Source: Massilia eburnea
GTDB taxonomy: Bacteria > Pseudomonadota > Gammaproteobacteria > Burkholderiales > Burkholderiaceae_D
Reading direction: 5' to 3'
Assembly: GCF_009720745.1 (NCBI RefSeq)
Contig: NZ_WNKX01000023.1
Span: 19,698-83,697 of the forward strand
DNA length: 64,000 bases
The translations under genes were made by a program, and so were the position numbers. A model generated the notes under the pieces. The model saw only the letters and a program-made list of their open reading frames with translations, had not been told where the DNA came from and did no database searches. The first letter of the stretch is position 1; every line of letters starts with the position of its first letter. Shown here piece by piece: positions 26,555-35,593 of this stretch.

Positions 26555-29026
26555 TTAAAGCGCGTAATTCAGGCGCGCATAGACAAACCGCCCACTCCGC
26601 CCGAACGGCGAATAGTTGGAAAACGGCGCATTCCCCGTCGAATTGAGCGCAGCCGGGAACGGATCGGGATACTGGTCAAACAAGTTCTCCGCTCCAAGCG
26701 CCGCCGTCAAGCGCTGGGTGATCTTGTAGCGTCCCTCAATGTCCACCAGCGTCTTCGGCGTCATCCAATGGTCATTGGCCGCCGTGGTGCCAGGCTGCAG
26801 CACCTTGCCGTAACGCGTCGCGCGCAGCGTGCCGCTCCAGGCGCCCAGCGTATGGTTCAAGCTGGCCGTGAACTTGGTTTTCGGCGTGCCATGCTCGAAG
26901 GTCAGCACATTGATGCGGTCAAACAGCGGCGGCGCCGGGTTCAGGGCCGCCAGCTGTGCCGTCACCGGCACCTTGGTCACTTCGGTCTTGGTGTAGTTGC
27001 CCGCCAGGGTGAAGTCGAAGCGGCCAAGCGTCGGCGTATTCCACGGATAGCTGGCCACCGCGTCCACCCCGCGCGTGGTGGTGTTCACGCCATTGATGAA
27101 GAAGCGTCCGCCGCCCACGCCAATGAAGCCCAGCGACGACAGGTAGTTGCGCACATTGGCTTGGGTCAGGTTCTCAGACAGCACGATGCGGTCACGGATC
27201 TTGATCTGGAAGCCGTCCACCGTAAAGGAAGCCTTGCCAGCCTTGGCCACCGCGCCCAGAGAGAAGTTGGTCGACTTCTCCGCATCGAGTGGCTTGGCGC
27301 CCAGTGCAATGGCCGCCGGATCGCTTGGCTTGAACGTGGTGATATCGAACGGCACGCCGTTGATGAAGTTGGTCGCAGTCGAGGTGAAGTTCTGCTGTTG
27401 CGGCGACGGTGCGCGGAAGCCGTTCTGCACCGATCCGCGCAGGGCAAAGTTCGGCGTGAAGTTGTAGCGGCCAGCCAGCTTGCCCGACCAGTTGTTGCCG
27501 AAGTCGGAATAATGCTCGCCGCGCACGGCAACCGATCCGAGGAAGTTCTGGCTCAGGTTCGCTTCCAGGTCGGCATAGACCGAATAGGCCTTGCGGCTGG
27601 TATCCGATTCATCGCTCGGACGGAAGCCGGGGAACACCTGGGCGCCGGAAGCGGTGGGCGCTCCACTCGGCAGCAGGACGCCGCCATTGCGCCAGGAATC
27701 GGGCTCGCCGGCGTGCAGCGAATAACCTTCGCGGCGCGCCTCGGCGCCGACCGCCACGTTCAACGGCGACGCCAGGCCGACTTCATACTGCTTCACGCCC
27801 GACAGGTTAAAGGTGAGCTGGTCGTACATGAAACCGCCAGCATCGAACACCGTCTTGGACGCCGCGCCCAGCGATCGGTTCAGCGTGTTCTGGATGCTGT
27901 AATCCATCCGGTTTTCACCGTAGCTGACAGAAGCGTCGAGATCCCAATCGCCGGCAGTCCAGGTCGCACCGAAGGCGCCGCTGAAATCGGAGACCGATGG
28001 CGCAATGATCGGCAGGAAGCCATCCGGATAAATCGCCAGCACGTTCTGGTCTTGCAGCGGACGGCGGAAGAAACCGCCAGAACGCGCATCGCGGTCCTGG
28101 TAGCTGGTCCAGCCGTACAGCTTGACCCCGCCCGCCAGGTTATAGCCGGCATTGGCGAAGAAGGTGTTCTGTGTCATCTCCGGCTCGCCATACCAGGCGT
28201 CGAAGCGGTTGAATGTCGCTTCGCGCGGGTCGAAGGCGCCGTTCACCAGGGGGTACTGCTGGCGCGTGTCCCAGCCGCCGCGTTCGGTGTGGTCCTGGCG
28301 CTTGCGCTCCAAAGCCAGCGTCAGGAAGCCGTCTGCGCCCAGCTCCATGCCCTTCCACAGGCTGAGGGTCAGGGTATTGCCGTCCGTGCGCTTACGCGAG
28401 TCGACGGCCGTGTTCCAGGTGGCGCCCGCCGGGCCAGGCACCGGATTGAAACTGTATTCGGTATCGCGGCGGCCATAGCTGACGGTCGCTTCGCCGCCGG
28501 TGCGGTCGCTGCGCAGGCGCACGTTGATCACGCCGGCGATCGCATCGGAACCGTATTGCGCTGAGGCGCCGTCGCGCAGTACTTCAATGCTCTTCACGAT
28601 GCCGGACGGGATGGTGTTCATGTCCACTGCCGCCGAACCGCGGCCGATGGTGCCGTTCAGGTTGACCAGCGAGGAAGAATGGCGGCGCTTGGAATTGACC
28701 AGCACCAGGGTCTGGTCGGGCGCCAGGCCGCGCAAGGTGGCCGGACGGATGGTGTCCGTGCCGTCGGCCAGGCCGGGGCGCGGGAAGTTCAGGGAAGGCA
28801 GCGCCACCGACAATGCCTGGGTGATTTCCGGCACGCCGCTGTTCTTGATGGTGTCTGCGCTGATGACGTCCACCGGTGCGGTGGTGTCGAGCACGGTGCG
28901 GTTCGAAACCCGCGTACCCGTCACGACGACGGTGGCTGTTTCGCCGGCCGGCGCCTCCTGCGCCCATGCGGCATTGGTGAAAAGAGATGCGACTGCGATT
29001 GCGAGAACCTGTTTCTTTGGTGCCAT
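26555..29026 (-). CDS. TonB-dependent receptor
   Basis: This 823-aa outer-membrane receptor has a signal peptide (MAPKKQVLAIAVASLFTNAA, ending WAQ). The plug domain contains APVDVISADTIKNSG and GSDAIAGVINVRL. The beta-barrel ends RFVYARLNYAL, so the last residue is Leu rather than the more usual Phe. ATG 29026 has an AAGGGG ribosome site. Its substrate is unknown. It ends next to the inverted palindrome pair and is convergent with the rhodanese gene. Confidence 0.92.
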   Translation of the reverse strand: MAPKKQVLAIAVASLFTNAAWAQEAPAGETATVVVTGTRVSNRTVLDTTAPVDVISADTIKNSGVPEITQALSVALPSLNFPRPGLADGTDTIRPATLRGLAPDQTLVLVNSKRRHSSSLVNLNGTIGRGSAAVDMNTIPSGIVKSIEVLRDGASAQYGSDAIAGVINVRLRSDRTGGEATVSYGRRDTEYSFNPVPGPAGATWNTAVDSRKRTDGNTLTLSLWKGMELGADGFLTLALERKRQDHTERGGWDTRQQYPLVNGAFDPREATFNRFDAWYGEPEMTQNTFFANAGYNLAGGVKLYGWTSYQDRDARSGGFFRRPLQDQNVLAIYPDGFLPIIAPSVSDFSGAFGATWTAGDWDLDASVSYGENRMDYSIQNTLNRSLGAASKTVFDAGGFMYDQLTFNLSGVKQYEVGLASPLNVAVGAEARREGYSLHAGEPDSWRNGGVLLPSGAPTASGAQVFPGFRPSDESDTSRKAYSVYADLEANLSQNFLGSVAVRGEHYSDFGNNWSGKLAGRYNFTPNFALRGSVQNGFRAPSPQQQNFTSTATNFINGVPFDITTFKPSDPAAIALGAKPLDAEKSTNFSLGAVAKAGKASFTVDGFQIKIRDRIVLSENLTQANVRNYLSSLGFIGVGGGRFFINGVNTTTRGVDAVASYPWNTPTLGRFDFTLAGNYTKTEVTKVPVTAQLAALNPAPPLFDRINVLTFEHGTPKTKFTASLNHTLGAWSGTLRATRYGKVLQPGTTAANDHWMTPKTLVDIEGRYKITQRLTAALGAENLFDQYPDPFPAALNSTGNAPFSNYSPFGRSGRFVYARLNYAL

Positions 29027-29124
29027 AGTTGCCCCTTATCGATTAAACCAGTTTCACTCCCTTGGCTTATATTTGAGGTAACTGTGAGCAACTGTCAATC
29101 GCAGTTCTCGCGAACGCAACACTT

Positions 29125-30420
29125 TTACGTGTTTGTACGTAGTTTATTGCGCACAAACTCGATGTGGTTGCGCAGGCCGTAGAACTCGTCGGCGAACGAG
29201 AGCGGGACCGTGAGGCGGTTCACGCGCTCTTCGATCTGGTCCAGACGGTGCAGCAGTTCGTCGCGCGGCTTGCCTTCGTCGACACCCTGCTCCACTGCGC
29301 GCAACTGGCCGTACCAGCGGTAGACGCGCGAACGGATGCGCCAGACATAGATCGGCGGTACCACCTTCGACAGCGGCAAGATCAGCGCGCCGGAGGCCAG
29401 CACCACCACCCACAGGCGGTCGAACAGGTTGGCCAGCCAGAACGGCATGTAGCGCTCCAGGAAAGGCGGCCCATCCTTGTAGAACTTGGCCGCTTCGTGC
29501 GCGACGGGGATCTCGGTGTAGCGCGGCGACGGGAATTGGCCCTGCTGCTGGAACCACCCTGCCCCGCTGTGGATGCTGCTGGCCGCCTGCACAAACAATT
29601 CCATGAGGGCGGGATGCAAGTCGTCGCGCGCTACCAGGGTCGCGGTCGGGGCGATCAGGTGGTAGTCGCGCGACGGCAAATCACGGCCCAGGTCGACGAT
29701 CCCGCGCGGCAGCGTGACGTGGGTCAGGAATGGCAGGCGGCGCGTGTAGGCTTCGGCCTGGGTGAAGTTGAACAGCTTGATCCCGGGCGTCATCAGCAGC
29801 ATCTGGATCAAGGGGTCGTCGGGGGCGGCGGCGAAGACCAGGGCGTCGATGCGCCCTTCCAGCAGTTCGACTGTGGCGGGCGTGTTTTCCAGGTCGCTCG
29901 CTGTGATGTCTTTCGGTTCGACGCCGTTGATTTGCAGGACCTGGCGGAAAAGGCGCGGCACGCCGCTGCCTTCGGGACCGAGGTTGATTTTCTTGCCCTT
30001 CAGGTGGGTCAGGCTGGTGACCGCTTTCTTTTCCCGCATGAAGAGCCATACCGGTTCGGTGAACAGGCTGCCCAGCGAGACCAGGCCTGTGCGTTCGGCT
30101 TCGGCTTCGTTGGTGGAACCGCTTTGCACGAAGGCGAAGTCGGTTTCGCCTTTGTTCAGGCGCTGCAGGTTGTCTTGCGATCCCTGGCTTTGCTGCAGGA
30201 CGACTTTGATGCCGTATTTGGCCATCACTTGCGCGTAGCGCTTGCCGATGTTTTCGTAGGCGCTGTTTTCCTGGCCGGTGGAGAGCTTGACCGTGCGCGG
30301 TGGGGTTGGGTCGATGATCCAGTAAGCGAGCGCGCAAGCGCCGGCGATTAACAGGACTGTGGGGGCGACGGAGACGAGCAGGTCGCGCAGGCTGAATTGG
30401 GTGAACTTGATGAGCTTCAT
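29125..30420 (-). CDS. TAXI-family TRAP transporter solute-binding protein
   Basis: The 431-aa protein has an N-terminal membrane anchor (about 15-36, LLVSVAPTVLLIAGACALAY) followed by a periplasmic TAXI-type binding domain (about 45-310, ending before a second hydrophobic segment). That second segment (LFDRLWVVVLASGALILPL, about 335-355) is followed by a cytoplasmic coiled-coil tail. TAXI proteins capture carboxylates or amino acids for TRAP transporters. No DctQM permease gene is nearby, so this may be an orphan receptor or may use a distant permease. Confidence 0.85.
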   Translation of the reverse strand: MKLIKFTQFSLRDLLVSVAPTVLLIAGACALAYWIIDPTPPRTVKLSTGQENSAYENIGKRYAQVMAKYGIKVVLQQSQGSQDNLQRLNKGETDFAFVQSGSTNEAEAERTGLVSLGSLFTEPVWLFMREKKAVTSLTHLKGKKINLGPEGSGVPRLFRQVLQINGVEPKDITASDLENTPATVELLEGRIDALVFAAAPDDPLIQMLLMTPGIKLFNFTQAEAYTRRLPFLTHVTLPRGIVDLGRDLPSRDYHLIAPTATLVARDDLHPALMELFVQAASSIHSGAGWFQQQGQFPSPRYTEIPVAHEAAKFYKDGPPFLERYMPFWLANLFDRLWVVVLASGALILPLSKVVPPIYVWRIRSRVYRWYGQLRAVEQGVDEGKPRDELLHRLDQIEERVNRLTVPLSFADEFYGLRNHIEFVRNKLRTNT

Positions 30421-30431
30421 GGCGGCATTTT

Positions 30432-30483
30432 AACCCGGTAAACCTGGGTACGACCCAAGGGTCGGACCCAGATTTACCGGGTT
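30432..30483. repeat. 52-nt palindrome (TGGGTCTGACCC family)
   Basis: The 25-nt arms (AACCCGGTAAAC... and its complement) carry two mismatches around a 2-nt centre. The unit begins 12 nt after the TAXI gene start on its upstream side and ends on the first base of the PBP stop codon. It shares the GGTAAA-CTGGGT outline with the pair at 26392-26553. Confidence 0.9.
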
Positions 30484-33400
30484 TAGCGCATGCCGCAGGC
30501 GCGCAGCGGGGCGGCGGGAACAGCAGCGGCAGTAGCTGCCGCCAGCGCCGCCGTGGTGATGGGCTGGATGCCGCTCGGCGAGCCCGCAGCCATCGCCGTG
30601 ACGACCGGCGCGGCCTTCTGCTGGTTCGGTTCAATCAGCGGCATCAGCGAAGGCGCCAGCACCGTCAGCAGCTGCACCGGCAACGCCGAGGTGAAGTCGT
30701 AGTTCTTCGATTCCGGCCCATGCACATACGCCGTCATCGACCCAAAGAAGCGCTCGCCGATATTGAACACAAACGTCGCCGAACGATTCACGTAACGCGA
30801 TTCAATCAGGCGTCCGCCAGCAGCAAAGATGTCGAAGCGCTGGTCGCCGGTGCCGGTCTTGCCGCCCACCGGAATGATCTTGCCGTCAGCGCCAACAAAA
30901 GCCGCCTTGACGCGCCGCGCCGTACCGTCCGACACCACTTCGCGGATCGCATCGGCCACTGCGCGCGCCACTTCCGGCGTCAGCACCTGCTCATTGGTGG
31001 TCGACTTGTTGCGCGCCACCGTGGTTTCGTAAGGGGTGCCAACGGCAAAGTGCAGCGATTCGATGCGCTGCGTGGTCTTGCGTACGCCGCCGTTGATAAT
31101 AATGCCCATCATTTCTGCCAGCGCGGCGGGACGGTCTGCCGAAGCACCGAGCGTGGTCGCATACGAAGGCACCAGCGAATCGAACGGATAGCCCATCTTC
31201 TTCCACTGGCGGTGAATGCCCATGAAGGCCTCCATCTCCAGCAGGCCGGCGATGCGCTTGTCCTGCGCATGCTTGCGGTGGGTCTTGAACAGCCATTGGT
31301 AGACTTCCTGGCGCTCCTTCTCGGAAGCGGCTACCACATCGGACAGCGATGCTCCTTCGTTCTGGTGCAGGTAGGCCACCATCCACAGTTCCAGCGGATG
31401 CACGGCGGCCAGGTAGCCACGGTCGGCCAGGCTCCATTTATCGATGGCGTACTGTTCGTACATCTTGGCCAGGCGGTCTTCCGGCACGTCGTTCTGCACC
31501 TTCAGGTTATCGTTCACGAATTTGCTGAATTCCGCCAGCGACGCATTCGGGTACACGCTGCGATGGATGTTCGCCAGGCGCACCGGCGTCGGGCGGATCG
31601 TGTCGAGCAGGATGCCGTCCAGTTCCGAAGCCTTCTTGCCTTTGTATTTGGCGTAGAAGCGATACAGGAATTCCTTGCCTTCCTTGTCGGCGAAGCGCGC
31701 CAGGTAGGCCGCGCGGCGCGGGTCGTCGGCGTCGGTCAGCAGGGTCTGCGAGGAACCCGGCATCTGGAAGGAGTAGTACTTGACCACGTCGCGCATCAGG
31801 CGCACGAACACCAGGTTGGTGGAACGGCGCAGCGCTTCGCGCACCGTCATGATCTTGAAGTCGTCGTCCTTGCTGAAGTTGCCGAAGTAATGCAGGCCGC
31901 CGCCGGTGAAGAAGCCTTCGCCCGGATTGGCCGAATACTTGCGTTCCATCGCCGCCTGCAGCATGGCCGGCAGGTCGCGCTTGTCCTTCGGCGTGGCGAT
32001 CAGGTATTCGATGCCCCAGACGGTCAGGCGGTCGCGCTGGTCGACGCTGACTTTCTTCAGCTCCGCCACCTCCATGTCGGCGTACTTCTTGTGCAGCTGG
32101 TCGACGATGTCCATATACGTGACCAGGGTGCGCAGCTTGGCGGTGGAACCCAGGTCCAGCTTGGCGCCTTCGTTGATGTCGAGCGGCTGGTCATAGTTAT
32201 CGGTTTGTACGCGCAGGTAGTTGGCGTGCTCGCCGCGCTCCAGCAGCGTGAAGCTGTACACAACGTTGGCCGGGTCGCCGTTGCCCAGCATGCCCTTGCC
32301 GGTCAGGCCAGCCTTGACAGCGGTTTCCGGTTCGCGCAATTCGCGCAGCATGGCGGTGACCGTTTTCTGGGTTTCCGCGTCGAGCGTCGTGTTGACCGAC
32401 AAATCCAGGCGGTCCAGGTTATACATGCGGTTATCGCCCAGCAGGTTGGCCAGGTGGACGCGCACCGCGTTGGATGCTTTCTTGGTCACGAAAGTCATCG
32501 GCGGCGCCGCTTGCAGGCCGTTTCCCTTGGCTGGGTGCAGTTTTTCCTTCAGCGCGGCGTCGCGGAATTGCGGGGTGATGATGCCGGCGCTGGCCAGCAG
32601 GCGCAGGTGGCTGTTGGCCAGCACTTCCAGGTCCTGGTCGCCTTCGCCGAGGTAGTAGCTCGGGCGGCGCTGCGCGATCAGCAGCGACAGCGCTTCCTTG
32701 AAGGCCAGCGCGCTGCCCGGCTTGTCCATCTTGCCGCCCAGCAGGCGCGCCACTTCGTCGAATTCGCGGCCGTACCAGACCCACATGCCGTCGCCAATGC
32801 CGTTCACTTCGCCGTAGCCGGGCTTGGCCGACAGCGGCACGGTGTTGAGGTAGTCGACCACGATCTGGTGGCGCACCTTGGTGGTGTCTTCGCCTTGCTG
32901 GTAAGCGCGCAGGGAAGCGGAAATCATCTGCCGCAGCTTGTCCTTCATCGAACCGGTGCGGCCTTCCGGCGAGTGGCGGTATTTCTCGATCTGCGTCGCC
33001 AGGGTGGAGCCGCCAGCTGCGCGGTGGCCGCCGGCGCCGACAGCGCTCGCGGTTTTTTCCAGAATCGCTTTCGACAGGCGGTCCCACTCCACCGCCGGAT
33101 TGCGTTTCGGGTATTTGGTATCGAGCAGCTCGCGGTTCTCGATGAACAGCAGGCTTTGTACCAGCGCCGGCGGCGTCTGTTCGAACCCGTTGTAGATGCG
33201 CTCCGGATAACTGGCGGTGAACAGCGGCTCCTGGCGGCAATCGAAAATCGACAGGCCGGTGCGGGTCTTTTCGCGATAGGTCGCGAACACGCCCATATCG
33301 CTCAACTCCACCATCTTGGGCGAGAAGCGCGCCTGCGACGTGACCTCGTAATCGCGCGCTTTCAGCTTGTCCAGGTAATCGGGCAGGTTGGCGTAGCCGA

Positions 33401-33683
33401 GGCGCTCGTCATACGGGCTGTCGTGCGGGAAGCGGATCGCCTTGCTCGGCCCCGGCTCCACCTTGTAGGTCAGCTTGCCGACCAGGTCGGTGAAGACGCG
33501 CGCCTGCATCGTCGAGGTGCGGATCTCGTGATAGCCCCAGAAACCGGCTACCGTCAGCAGCACCAGGATCAGCACAATGAGTGCGTTGCGCGAACGGGAA
33601 CCCTTCTTCGGTTCCGAGGGCGGTGGTGGTGCGGGCTCGGCAGGTTCGAAAGAGCTTGAGTCGTGATCTTGTTGGGAAGGCAT
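30483..33683 (-). CDS. Class A penicillin-binding protein-like transglycosylase/transpeptidase
   Basis: This large membrane-anchored cell-wall protein (1066 aa from ATG 33683) has a Pro-rich cytoplasmic tail and one transmembrane helix (NALIVLILVLLTVAGFWGY, about 30-50). A GT51-like transglycosylase domain follows (AAGGSTLATQIEKYRHSPEGR). The penicillin-binding transpeptidase domain carries SxxK as LGSTAKL, SxN as RRSTNLV and KTG as GGKTGTGD. The usual transglycosylase EDxxFxxHxG motif is replaced by ENRELLDTKYP, so glycan polymerisation needs testing. The start is uncertain because neither 33683 nor 33803 has a clear ribosome site. It is longer than typical PBP1a. Confidence 0.82.
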   Translation of the reverse strand: MPSQQDHDSSSFEPAEPAPPPPSEPKKGSRSRNALIVLILVLLTVAGFWGYHEIRTSTMQARVFTDLVGKLTYKVEPGPSKAIRFPHDSPYDERLGYANLPDYLDKLKARDYEVTSQARFSPKMVELSDMGVFATYREKTRTGLSIFDCRQEPLFTASYPERIYNGFEQTPPALVQSLLFIENRELLDTKYPKRNPAVEWDRLSKAILEKTASAVGAGGHRAAGGSTLATQIEKYRHSPEGRTGSMKDKLRQMISASLRAYQQGEDTTKVRHQIVVDYLNTVPLSAKPGYGEVNGIGDGMWVWYGREFDEVARLLGGKMDKPGSALAFKEALSLLIAQRRPSYYLGEGDQDLEVLANSHLRLLASAGIITPQFRDAALKEKLHPAKGNGLQAAPPMTFVTKKASNAVRVHLANLLGDNRMYNLDRLDLSVNTTLDAETQKTVTAMLRELREPETAVKAGLTGKGMLGNGDPANVVYSFTLLERGEHANYLRVQTDNYDQPLDINEGAKLDLGSTAKLRTLVTYMDIVDQLHKKYADMEVAELKKVSVDQRDRLTVWGIEYLIATPKDKRDLPAMLQAAMERKYSANPGEGFFTGGGLHYFGNFSKDDDFKIMTVREALRRSTNLVFVRLMRDVVKYYSFQMPGSSQTLLTDADDPRRAAYLARFADKEGKEFLYRFYAKYKGKKASELDGILLDTIRPTPVRLANIHRSVYPNASLAEFSKFVNDNLKVQNDVPEDRLAKMYEQYAIDKWSLADRGYLAAVHPLELWMVAYLHQNEGASLSDVVAASEKERQEVYQWLFKTHRKHAQDKRIAGLLEMEAFMGIHRQWKKMGYPFDSLVPSYATTLGASADRPAALAEMMGIIINGGVRKTTQRIESLHFAVGTPYETTVARNKSTTNEQVLTPEVARAVADAIREVVSDGTARRVKAAFVGADGKIIPVGGKTGTGDQRFDIFAAGGRLIESRYVNRSATFVFNIGERFFGSMTAYVHGPESKNYDFTSALPVQLLTVLAPSLMPLIEPNQQKAAPVVTAMAAGSPSGIQPITTAALAAATAAAVPAAPLRACGMR

Positions 33684-33920
33684 AGGTACCGAGCGCAAAC
33701 GCCGCCTGTTGCCACCATATCCAATCGCTGCCGCGCCGGCGCGCATTTTGCGCACCGCACGTACGACAACTCGGGGCCGGCGAAAACGACGGTTGCTTAA
33801 CATAGTGTTCAAACCGGACAATACACGCAGAGTATTTCTGCATGATTACCATTGCACCACAACGGCGTGCAGTGCACGGGGCAACTCGCAAAATATTTAA
33901 ACTTCGCGTAGCAGTTTCGC

Positions 33921-33962
33921 AAAAAAACAACGGCGCATCATACCGAATATGAGCGCCGTTGC
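33921..33962 (-). terminator. Terminator region upstream of the PBP gene, 3' of the five-gene operon
   Basis: On the minus strand the stem CAACGGCGC/GCGCCGTTG with a 16-nt loop is followed by seven T. It lies 34 nt after the MoCF-domain gene stop codon, at the end of the 33996-38353 operon. Confidence 0.85.
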
Positions 33963-33995
33963 AAGAGCAGTTAACACCCTTTTCACACTGTGGAT

Positions 33996-34781
33996 TCAGG
34001 GCTTCACGTACTCCACATTCAATGCATCGAGTTCGCGGCACATGTGGGCGAAAGCGGCTTCGCATTGGGCCGGATCGCCTTTCACGCCAAGCTCGATGTG
34101 GCGCCTGGTGTTGGCATCGCCCACGCTTGGAAGGCTGAAGACCTTGATGCGCGGCCAGGCTGCTTCCAGCGCCAGCATCAGCGGCGTCAGTGCGGCTTCC
34201 GCTGCTTCGTACACTAACACCGATTGCTCAGCGCGCGGCTCACGATTGAACAGGTCGGCATAGTGCGTGTCGAGCACCCATTCGATCATTGGCCAGGCCA
34301 TCACCGGAAAGCCGGGCACGAAGTAATGCGTGCCGTATGCGAATCCGGCCACGCCGTTATACGGATTAGGAATAAGCGCCGCGCCTTGCGGGAATTCGGC
34401 CATCTGCAGGCGCTGCAGATGTTCGGCAGAAGTGAGGTCGGGCGCCTCGCCTTTTTCCGCGGCGATCTGGCGCACACGCTGCTGGATGCTTTCCTTGGCG
34501 CCTTCATGCATCAGCAGCGGCAGCCCCAGTGCGGCGGCGGCGGCCTGGCGGGTGTGGTCGTCCGGCGTGGCGCCGATGCCGCCGCAGGAGAACACGATAT
34601 CGCCGCTGGCAAAGGTGCGCTGCAATGTGGCGGTGATGCGTTCACGGTCATCGCCGAGGAATTCAGCCCAGCCCAGTTGCAGGCCGCGCGCCGCCAGCAA
34701 TTGCACCACTTTGGGGAAATGCTGGTCGACGCGTTTGCCGGACAGGATTTCGTCGCCGATGATGATCAATCCAATTGGCAT
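33996..34781 (-). CDS. MoCF (molybdopterin-binding) domain protein, CinA N-terminal-like
   Basis: This 261-aa cytoplasmic protein opens with the MoCF/CinA signature LIIIGDEILSGKRVDQH and carries SCGGIGATPDDHT at about residues 65-77. This fold binds molybdopterin or, in CinA, acts as an ADP-ribose pyrophosphatase. The C-terminal nicotinamide-nucleotide amidase domain of full CinA is absent. ATG 34781 has a GAGGAAAG ribosome site. It is the last gene of an overlapping operon; its start overlaps the EI24 gene by 16 nt. Confidence 0.85.
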   Translation of the reverse strand: MPIGLIIIGDEILSGKRVDQHFPKVVQLLAARGLQLGWAEFLGDDRERITATLQRTFASGDIVFSCGGIGATPDDHTRQAAAAALGLPLLMHEGAKESIQQRVRQIAAEKGEAPDLTSAEHLQRLQMAEFPQGAALIPNPYNGVAGFAYGTHYFVPGFPVMAWPMIEWVLDTHYADLFNREPRAEQSVLVYEAAEAALTPLMLALEAAWPRIKVFSLPSVGDANTRRHIELGVKGDPAQCEAAFAHMCRELDALNVEYVKP

Positions 34782-35593
34782 AGGCTTTCCTCGAATGGGG
34801 CATGGCGCAGTTGCGCCAGCGCTTGCAGGCAATAATACTCAAACCACAAACCGGTGAAGATGAATATTACGACATACACCCAGATCGAGGCCGCCAACAG
34901 CATCGGGAAGAAGGCGATGGCGGCTACCGCGCCGACCGTCCACACCACGGCCGGCAGCGAGCCCGCCAGGCCGGAGACGATGCCGATCGCCATCAGCTGC
35001 CAGCGGTGTTCGCGCTGCAGCTTCTCCAGTTCTTCGGCGCTGGCATAATCGGCCAGGGCGTCATAGCTCATCACGCGGCTGGTCAGCCAGCCCCACAGCA
35101 GCACGGTTGCCAGGCCGGCCAGCGGCGGGAAGACATACAGCGGCAGGATGAACAGCCAGGCCACGACAAAGATGCCGAACGCGCCCAGCGCCTTCACCAC
35201 GCTGCCGACAATGGAGCCGCCCTTCTTCTTTTCCAGCTGCGGGAAGTGGCGTTCGCCGACGTGGCGCACGATGAAGGGCATGGCGGCCACGCCGATGAAG
35301 ATCATGGCAGTGACAATCATCAGCGGCAACAGCAGGAGCAGCGCAAACAGCGGCACCACGACGGAGCGCAAGCCGCCCAGGCCAAGCGCCACCAGCCAGT
35401 CGGTGGTGACGCGGTACATTTCGAATTCGACGAAATGGCCGTGCAGCCAGTCCAGCAGCGGCTGGAAACCAAGGCCGAGCAGCAGCGCCCACAGAGCGAC
35501 TGACAAGATGAAAGGAACAATACTCAGCAATAAGATCTTGCCGTGGAACTGGGACAGCAGGGCCCTGCCGTATGCATTGATAACTGCGCGCAT
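34766..35593 (-). CDS. EI24/CysZ-like multi-pass membrane protein
   Basis: The 275-aa inner-membrane protein has about six hydrophobic segments (around 20-45, 70-105, 135-175 and 205-250) and a Leu-rich start (MRAVINAYGRALLSQFHGKI). The pattern matches the EI24 domain family, which includes CysZ sulfate transporters, but a sulfate role is not shown. It shares a 1-nt stop-start overlap (TAATG) with the sterol desaturase gene upstream and overlaps the MoCF gene downstream. Confidence 0.75.
   Translation of the reverse strand: MRAVINAYGRALLSQFHGKILLLSIVPFILSVALWALLLGLGFQPLLDWLHGHFVEFEMYRVTTDWLVALGLGGLRSVVVPLFALLLLLPLMIVTAMIFIGVAAMPFIVRHVGERHFPQLEKKKGGSIVGSVVKALGAFGIFVVAWLFILPLYVFPPLAGLATVLLWGWLTSRVMSYDALADYASAEELEKLQREHRWQLMAIGIVSGLAGSLPAVVWTVGAVAAIAFFPMLLAASIWVYVVIFIFTGLWFEYYCLQALAQLRHAPFEESLCQLD

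Noticed and set aside
30720..33659. 979-aa plus-strand frame
   Set aside because: It is antisense to the PBP-like gene, whose STAK, STN and KTG motifs are intact.
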